From JAABYT01 sp964194585 (GTDB lineage Bacteria; Pseudomonadota; Gammaproteobacteria; HK1), in the NCBI GenBank assembly GCA_964194585.1, contig CAXMNG010000364.1, positions 1 through 10,614 of the forward strand: a stretch of DNA of 10,614 nucleotides, in the 5' to 3' direction. Of this stretch, positions 5,949-10,614 are shown piece after piece. Made by a program: the position numbers and the translations under genes. The first letter of the stretch is position 1. Every line of letters starts with the position of its first letter. The notes under the pieces were generated by a model, which was not told the DNA's origin, made no database searches, and worked only from the letters and a program-made list of their open reading frames with translations.

Positions 5949-8337
5949 AGCGGGCGATCCTGAAACCGAGATCGTTGCGCGATTTCTCACTGTAGTCCCT
6001 GTAACTGAGCCGCAGCTCGCTGATGCTGGCGTGCCGCCAGCTCGATCCCCGCACCACGTGATGTCGGCCGGTGGCCGGACCAACGGGGTCCGTTACCAAC
6101 GAATTCGCGGCATTCGGATACACCGCGTAAAAATCCTGACACCATTCTGACACGTTACCTCCCAGGTCGAAGAAACCCGGCCCCGTTGGCGCAAAGCTTC
6201 CTACTGGAGCCGATACGAGATAACCATCACCATAGTCGCTGAGCGTGTTGGGCAACAGAGTACTGGCGGAGCTGTCGGCAAAGTTGCCCGCCGAGCCCGT
6301 GGGTGGAAAGGCGATTCCCCAGGGATATTTTTGCGCCTGCGCCTTGCCCGCGAAGCGGGCCGCATAGGCCCATTCGGCCTCCGTCGGCAGCCGGTAACCA
6401 ATCGTCGATGGATTCACCGGCACGAAGCTCTCGCCCGCTTCCCGGTAGGCAGGCGGCAGGGAGTCCCTGGCGCTCAACCAGTTGAGGTAACGCACGGCAT
6501 CCTCCCATGTCACCAGCACCACCGGTTGCGATTGCCCATCCAGGCTTCGGCCCCGGACCGCACCGGAAGCATGTGCCAATTTGAATTGCCGGTACTCCTG
6601 GTTGCTTACTTCCTTGACGCTCAGATAGTAGGGGCGCGTAATCTCCACCGATCGCTGGCTTTCGTTGGCGCGCCTGCCCTGCTCGCGCCGCGACGCACCC
6701 ATTAGAAAGCGTGCTGGCTCGAGTAGCTTCAGAGTCTGTCCCGCCGCAGTGGTGATACTCGGCTTTCGCGCCGCTGCTTTCGCCTGCGCGATGGTCAGGA
6801 GTGTCACGGAGATTTCCTGACTGACGCCGGCACGTGGCGTCACCGTTGTGCTGAAGCTTTGGTAACCGCTCTTACTGACTTCGAGCCGATGCGGCTTGGT
6901 GGTCAACCTGATGCGGCCGGTGGCCGGGCCGTGCAGGCGGCCGTCCACGGCCAACTCCGCGTCCACGGGCAGGCTGGTGATGAACAGGGTTCCGTAGCGA
7001 GGCGACAGGGTCAGCATGAGCTTGGTTCTGGTCGCCGGATCCACCCTTACCTGCCGCTCGATGCTCTCGTAACCCGACTTCGAAATCTTGAGCGCGTGTG
7101 GCTCGCGGGGTGCAAGACTGAGATCCACCGGCGTGCGGCCACGAAACTGCCCGGCCACGGTCACGTTTGCACCGGCGGGCGTAGTTTCCAGGGTCAGTAG
7201 ACCATCGGACTCGACGAGAGTGAAATCCGGCAGTGCCTGCGCTTGATTGGCGACTACCTGCAGCGTTGTCGACACGGTGTCGAAGCCTTCACGCTCCAGC
7301 GCCAGCTGATAAGTGCCTTCAAGAATTTCGGTTCGTAAGGGCGTTTGGCCGATGTCCTTACCATCGAGCATTACCCTCGCGCCCGCGGGTCGCGAGCCGA
7401 TGGAAACATCGGCCCACAACGGCGACAGCACGACTTCGACGGACTGGCGCTCACCCCGTCCGCGTACGTCGACGCGCACACGCGCTGGCGCGTAGCGATC
7501 TGCTTCGATCGTGACCTCGTGCTCACCGGGAGAAACCTCAATCTGCTCGAGGGGCGTCATCCCCAGAATCGCGCCATCCATGCTCACGGTCGCGGCGACA
7601 TCCGGGCGGACCGCGAAGCTGACGATTCCCGGCAACTTGTCCAGCACATACTCGAGCGTCTGATGCCCCGGTCCGGAGATGTCGACGCGGACGTCCAGAG
7701 GCTGGTAACCAGCCTTGCTGGCGCGCACCCGATAAACCCCCGGTATCAGCAACGATCGTTCACCAACTTTGATACTCGGCCATGTGCCGTCGACGTCCAC
7801 GCGATCGGGCGTCGGCGTTACCTGCACGGAAACCGATGTGGCTAGAAACACGAAGCCGGCAACCACAACGAGCACCAGGAACAATAACAGCGCTACCCAC
7901 GTAACAACGCGCCGGCGCGTCGGAGGGCGGTGAGCCGCGGATCCCGGTGAACCTTTCGACAAGGGTGGCGGCGCGGGTGGCGGACCCCTGGGAGGCTCGA
8001 CCACCGGTGCGACCACCTCGACATCGACCATGAACGTGATGCTCGTGGCGCCCGACTCGTAGCGGACGGTGGAGTTGGCCATGCGCAATACATCGCCATG
8101 CTCGAGCCATCGGGAATCGGTCAGAATCTGTTCGTTGTGAAACACCGGTAGCGCTTCGTCGGCCGGCTGTATGAAGATGTGGGATTCGGAGCGCGCAACG
8201 AACGCGAAGGTTGCGTCCGCTTGCATGTCCGGAAGCCTGATATCGGCCTGGGATCCGCCGCCTATGGCCAACGGAAAATCAGCATCCGTGCAGGTGCGCC
8301 TGCCCCGGATATCGTGAATGATGACGTCGCGAGTCAA
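5938..8337 (-). CDS. FHA-like / transmembrane / five PEGA repeats / SUMF1(FGE)-like protein
   Basis: A 799-residue single-pass protein. Residues ~1-100 resemble an FHA domain (LAIGGGSQADIRLPD; LEHGDVLRM), but the phosphopeptide-binding Arg and the SRxH element are absent. A Pro-rich linker (110-140) leads to a membrane helix at 144-166, preceded by TRRR, so the N-terminus should be cytoplasmic. Five PEGA repeats follow in the periplasm, at ~172-233, 238-305, 308-374, 379-445 and 449-514, each with a 'G.TPL/V' or equivalent turn and a GY/RY/GF near its end (SKAGYQP, EADRYAP, EREGFDT, SKSGYES, SKSGYQS). Residues ~531-799 are a SUMF1/FGE-sulfatase-like domain (YRLPTEAEWAYAAR, GGNVSEWCQDF, VVRGSSWRHAS, NDLGFRIAR). 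The FGE cysteine pair is missing, so formylglycine formation is unlikely and a binding role is more probable. The start is TTG, overlapping the upstream stop as TTGA, with AGGA six bases before it; no ATG occurs before residue 38. Confidence 0.92.
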   Translation of the reverse strand: MTRDVIIHDIRGRRTCTDADFPLAIGGGSQADIRLPDMQADATFAFVARSESHIFIQPADEALPVFHNEQILTDSRWLEHGDVLRMANSTVRYESGATSITFMVDVEVVAPVVEPPRGPPPAPPPLSKGSPGSAAHRPPTRRRVVTWVALLLFLVLVVVAGFVFLATSVSVQVTPTPDRVDVDGTWPSIKVGERSLLIPGVYRVRASKAGYQPLDVRVDISGPGHQTLEYVLDKLPGIVSFAVRPDVAATVSMDGAILGMTPLEQIEVSPGEHEVTIEADRYAPARVRVDVRGRGERQSVEVVLSPLWADVSIGSRPAGARVMLDGKDIGQTPLRTEILEGTYQLALEREGFDTVSTTLQVVANQAQALPDFTLVESDGLLTLETTPAGANVTVAGQFRGRTPVDLSLAPREPHALKISKSGYESIERQVRVDPATRTKLMLTLSPRYGTLFITSLPVDAELAVDGRLHGPATGRIRLTTKPHRLEVSKSGYQSFSTTVTPRAGVSQEISVTLLTIAQAKAAARKPSITTAAGQTLKLLEPARFLMGASRREQGRRANESQRSVEITRPYYLSVKEVSNQEYRQFKLAHASGAVRGRSLDGQSQPVVLVTWEDAVRYLNWLSARDSLPPAYREAGESFVPVNPSTIGYRLPTEAEWAYAARFAGKAQAQKYPWGIAFPPTGSAGNFADSSASTLLPNTLSDYGDGYLVSAPVGSFAPTGPGFFDLGGNVSEWCQDFYAVYPNAANSLVTDPVGPATGRHHVVRGSSWRHASISELRLSYRDYSEKSRNDLGFRIARYAD
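6796..7824 (-). repeat. Five tandem PEGA repeats (protein-level repeat)
   Basis: This part encodes residues 172-514 of the 799-residue protein, five units of ~62-70 residues. Units three to five are the most alike (SRPAGARVMLDGKDIGQTPL; TTPAGANVTVAGQFRGRTPV; SLPVDAELAVDGRLHGPATG). Unit four and unit five share SKSGYxS. PEGA domains are small beta folds common in envelope proteins of Gram-negative bacteria; here they make a long periplasmic stalk between membrane and the SUMF1-like head. The nucleotide sequences have diverged, so recent DNA duplication is not evident. Confidence 0.8.
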
Positions 8338-9845
8338 ATCTTTTCCTGACAGCGGACAGAAACGTCGCCGGGCTCCTGGCCGGCTGTCAGCGTGAACTCG
8401 ACACGCACATCCCGGTAGCCCGAACGCGTACCCACCGCCACATAGGTCCCCGGCGGCAACAGCAGATCGCGGCTGGCGAAGCGGCCGAAGCGCCCCACTT
8501 TGTAGACAGTGACATCGGTGAGATTATCCGACTGCAGTCTAACCTGCATGGGCGTTTGCGCAATTTCCAATGCTTTGGCGAGCCGCTCGACTTTGGCGGC
8601 AAGCTTCGGTTCCGTCTCAGCATCCAGGTCGGCGGCGGCGCCGAGCAGACGACGGGCATTGTTGCGCGGCCCGGGCGCGTTCAAACGTGCGAGCTCCGCC
8701 AGATAAGCATCCAGCTCGGCGTGGATGCGAGCCCTCGCGAGACTTCGCTCTCTACCGACCTGGGCGAATGCTGCCTTCGAATCGATGCCGAGAACCGCTG
8801 CATAGTGCTCGCTGGCCTCCTGCCAGCGCTCGTTACGCTCCAGCGCCAGCGCCTCGTTCCCGTGGGCACTGATGCGGCTGCGTTGAACGGCGAGTTGCAG
8901 GCGCCTGCGCGCGTCGGCAACTTCCGGCATACCCGATTGGATCGAATCGGCCCGGGTCAGAGCTGCCCGCGACGCGGCGAAATCATGCGTTTCGAGGGCC
9001 GTGAGGGCAACCGACATGGCGGCGTGAAACTCGCGTTCGCGGATTCTCGCGGCGACTGTTTCGTGGGCCGCACGCGCTTCGGGGGAGCGGGCGTCCAGGG
9101 ACACAGCAGAAGCGTACTTGATCAGTGCGGCGTCCAGCTCGTCGCGGGATTGGTGTTTGGCACCGGCGGCGATCAAGGCTAGCACCTCTTCCACTACCCG
9201 GGCACGGAGCATGCCCTGCTGGCCACGCTCGTTGGGCGGATCGATGGCGAGGGCGACGTTGAAACTTTGTCGTGCGGCCGGGCCGTCACTGGCTGCCAGG
9301 GCAGCGTCACCGGCCTCGAGTGCCGACGCCAACCGATGGGGCTTCGATGCGCGCAGCGCCTCCAGTTGCGCACTGACTTTCTCGTAGTCGCGCGCGGCTT
9401 GCGCGTAACGCTCGGCCTGCAGCTCTGCATCGCCTGCCGCCAGGGTATCCAGAGCTGCGTCATAGTCCTGCCCACCCCAAATGGCGACGCCTTCCGCCTC
9501 CAGCTCTGTCTGCTTCCTGAGCACGATTCCGAGCTTGTTTTCCGCTTCGCGCTTCTCCCTTGCAATGCGTCGAATGTCCGCCGATGGCGGCGGCGGGGAA
9601 GTTTCGAGGGGAATCACCGGCGCCGGTTTCTGCTCTTCGGTGACGCGCTTCGCGACAAGATCCGGCAGTACCACGATCACGCCCACCAGGGCCAGCAGCA
9701 TGAGGCACAGCACAACGATGGTCACCAGGCGCAACGTCGCGCCTGGTGGACGCGACGGGCCCGACCCAACCGTCTTCGGCGCCGCCGCGGGACCGGGGAC
9801 GATGACGGTTACAGGCTGGTTGTCGTTGTCAGTGGGAACACTCAC
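8334..9845 (-). CDS. Single-pass membrane protein with TPR-like helical domain and C-terminal PEGA-like domain
   Basis: A 503-residue protein. Residues 1-37 are a Pro/Gly-rich cytoplasmic tail, 38-61 one membrane helix (LRLVTIVVLCLMLLALVGVI), 68-90 a Pro-rich linker and ~90-430 an almost wholly helical, Ala-rich region with TPR-like pairs (AAGDAELQAERYAQAARDYE at 136-155; AHGNEALALERNERWQEASE at 327-346, with VLGID following). The end, ~433-499, is a beta-rich PEGA-like module (LTDVTVYKVGRFGRF...LPPGTYVAVGTRSGYRDVRV). The TPR and PEGA parts would be periplasmic. It has the same final module as its downstream neighbour, so both probably bind a common partner. The start is GTG with no visible Shine-Dalgarno site; no other in-frame start lies before the membrane helix, so the start is less sure than the rest. 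It is preceded by a 51-base gap and ends in a four-base overlap with the next gene. Confidence 0.85.
   Translation of the reverse strand: MSVPTDNDNQPVTVIVPGPAAAPKTVGSGPSRPPGATLRLVTIVVLCLMLLALVGVIVVLPDLVAKRVTEEQKPAPVIPLETSPPPPSADIRRIAREKREAENKLGIVLRKQTELEAEGVAIWGGQDYDAALDTLAAGDAELQAERYAQAARDYEKVSAQLEALRASKPHRLASALEAGDAALAASDGPAARQSFNVALAIDPPNERGQQGMLRARVVEEVLALIAAGAKHQSRDELDAALIKYASAVSLDARSPEARAAHETVAARIREREFHAAMSVALTALETHDFAASRAALTRADSIQSGMPEVADARRRLQLAVQRSRISAHGNEALALERNERWQEASEHYAAVLGIDSKAAFAQVGRERSLARARIHAELDAYLAELARLNAPGPRNNARRLLGAAADLDAETEPKLAAKVERLAKALEIAQTPMQVRLQSDNLTDVTVYKVGRFGRFASRDLLLPPGTYVAVGTRSGYRDVRVEFTLTAGQEPGDVSVRCQEKI
8342..8347 (-). promoter_or_regulatory. Ribosome binding site supporting a TTG start
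   Basis: AGGAAA on the minus strand, with the AGGA core six bases before TTG 8337. It lies within the last codons of the upstream gene and supports TTG as the true start of the FHA/PEGA/SUMF1 gene. Confidence 0.6.
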
Positions 9846-9896
9846 GGGTGCGAGTAGATTGGGTCCGGTCCACCGGTTGCTTTGGCGGACGGGCGC
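9846..9896 (-). other. 51-base gap before the TPR/PEGA gene
   Basis: There is no terminator-like hairpin with a T-run, no convincing -35/-10 pair and no Shine-Dalgarno site near GTG 9845. The gap is short enough for the flanking genes to be one transcript. Confidence 0.45.
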
Positions 9897-10614
9897 TCAG
9901 TAAACGGGAGCGGGCTCCGGCTCGGCCGGCTTCTCCATTTTCACGTTGATTTCACCCAAGCCTGTCTCGGTGAAGTAAATACTCTTGAGCAAACGTCGCC
10001 AGTCAGCGTACTGGACTTCCGCCGACCCCGTGAGCTCCACGGTCTCACCGTCCACCTCGACGACCAGAGGTTTGACCTCGGACTCGAAGGACACTCCCAG
10101 CTCACGGATGGCGTCTTCGTGGATCTCCGCCTGCCCTCCGAGATCGATGCCGCTTTTCACTGACATGGCGCCACCCACCAACATGACGTTGCGCAGCGTC
10201 GCAGTGTTGTTTCCACCCGCCAGTATGTCGAGAGCGATGGCGCCAGCGATGAGCACGCCGCCGAGAATCTTACGCGTAAGCGCCTTGTTCTCCACCTCGC
10301 GCAACGCCGCCATCTCTTCACTGCGAGACTTTCGCCAACCCACGTAAGGGTCCCACATATTGGCGTAGAACACGTCGTAGTGGGCGGTCAGGGTATCGAC
10401 GAGCATGTATTCCCGTTCACGGATATTGAGCACGCGCCGCAGCATGGGATCGTCACTGGCGGGAAGTCTCTTTACGGTCCAGATACCATCCTCGTCTTCC
10501 ATCAGATAGGGCCCGAACACGTCCGGCGCCAGCCAGGCGGCGAATCGCAACTCCGAGACCTGTCGAATGTTCTTGAATTCTTCGCTCGTGAGGCTCGCCT
10601 TGTGCTTGGCGAGA
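9897..10614 (-). CDS. Unrecognised envelope-associated protein (5' end beyond window)
   Basis: The frame is open to the right edge of the window, with LAKHKASLTSEEFKNIRQVS... read before the first candidate internal start (TTG 10550), so the visible 238 residues are the C-terminal part of a longer protein. It begins with a helical charged region (REREYMLVDTLTAHYDVFYA), has a hydrophobic Gly/Ala stretch (KILGGVLIAGAIALDILAGG) that could be a membrane or glycine-zipper-like hairpin together with LRNVMLVGGAMSV, then a mixed domain (HEDAIRELG...VKPLVVEVDGETVELTGSAE) ending in a Pro/Glu tail (EKPAEPEPAPVY). I do not recognise a named family. Position directly upstream of the TPR/PEGA gene, same strand, with 51 bases between, suggests the same operon. 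A lipoprotein or signal peptide, if any, would lie outside the window. Confidence 0.75.
   Translation of the reverse strand, partial: LAKHKASLTSEEFKNIRQVSELRFAAWLAPDVFGPYLMEDEDGIWTVKRLPASDDPMLRRVLNIREREYMLVDTLTAHYDVFYANMWDPYVGWRKSRSEEMAALREVENKALTRKILGGVLIAGAIALDILAGGNNTATLRNVMLVGGAMSVKSGIDLGGQAEIHEDAIRELGVSFESEVKPLVVEVDGETVELTGSAEVQYADWRRLLKSIYFTETGLGEINVKMEKPAEPEPAPVY

Noticed and set aside
5949..6083. Longer in-frame start at 6083 for the 87-residue secreted protein
   Set aside because: It would add 45 residues entirely inside the SUMF1-like coding region and bury the signal peptide. ATG 5948 has AGGA upstream and gives a proper leader.
1742..8337. Type VI secretion accessory cluster (FHA and SUMF1 proteins occur there)
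   Set aside because: No Tss structural gene, kinase or phosphatase is seen, and the FHA-like domain lacks phospho-binding residues.
8556..9857. Plus-strand open frames 8556-9182 and 9267-9857
   Set aside because: Antisense to the TPR/PEGA gene; low-complexity translations with no domain and no convincing start context.

Overview
The window is a compact, GC-rich (about 60% by eye), single-strand gene cluster from a Gram-negative bacterium. Periplasm-directed signal peptides, an ExbB/TolQ-type proton channel, PEGA repeats and an M48 periplasmic protease together suggest a proteobacterium, most likely a gammaproteobacterium. That placement is inference from gene content; there is no rRNA or other taxonomic marker. 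All nine genes lie on the minus strand, so transcription runs from high to low coordinates. No RNA genes, insertion sequences, CRISPR arrays or plus-strand genes are supported.

In order of transcription: (1) 10614-9897, 3' part of an unrecognised envelope-type protein; (2) 9845-8334, single-pass membrane protein with a TPR-like helical domain and a C-terminal PEGA-like domain; (3) 8337-5938, a 799-residue protein with an FHA-like cytoplasmic domain, one membrane helix, five PEGA repeats and a SUMF1/FGE-like domain; (4) 5948-5685, an 87-residue secreted protein; (5) 5677-4880, MotA/TolQ/ExbB-family proton channel; (6) 4880-3837, a divergent actin/Hsp70-fold protein; (7) 3840-2746 and (8) 2749-1742, two paralogous proteins with an ExbD/TolR-like membrane helix, a coiled coil and a von Willebrand A (vWA) domain; then, after a 102-base gap, (9) 1639-746, a secreted peptidoglycan-binding/SH3 protein, and (10) 746-1, an M48 metalloprotease cut off by the window edge. 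Counting the two partial genes there are ten coding regions. Genes 2 to 8 are joined by overlaps of 1, 4 or 11 bases or a 7-base gap, and genes 9 and 10 overlap by 1 base, so each block looks translationally coupled.

The most interesting reading is that genes 5, 7 and 8 form a proton-driven stator-like complex in the inner membrane, in which the usual ExbD/TolR/MotB periplasmic arm is replaced by a coiled coil ending in a vWA domain, present as two different paralogs. Genes 2 and 3 place TPR, PEGA and SUMF1-like binding modules in the periplasm. Gene 6 is a cytoplasmic partner, and genes 9 and 10 act on or bind the cell wall or outer-membrane assembly. Several classical activities look lost (FHA phosphopeptide site, FGE cysteine pair, part of one MIDAS site, ATP-binding motifs of gene 6), so much of the machine appears to be binding scaffold around a PMF-powered core. 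The biological output (envelope force transduction, export, surface assembly or sensing) cannot be read from the sequence.
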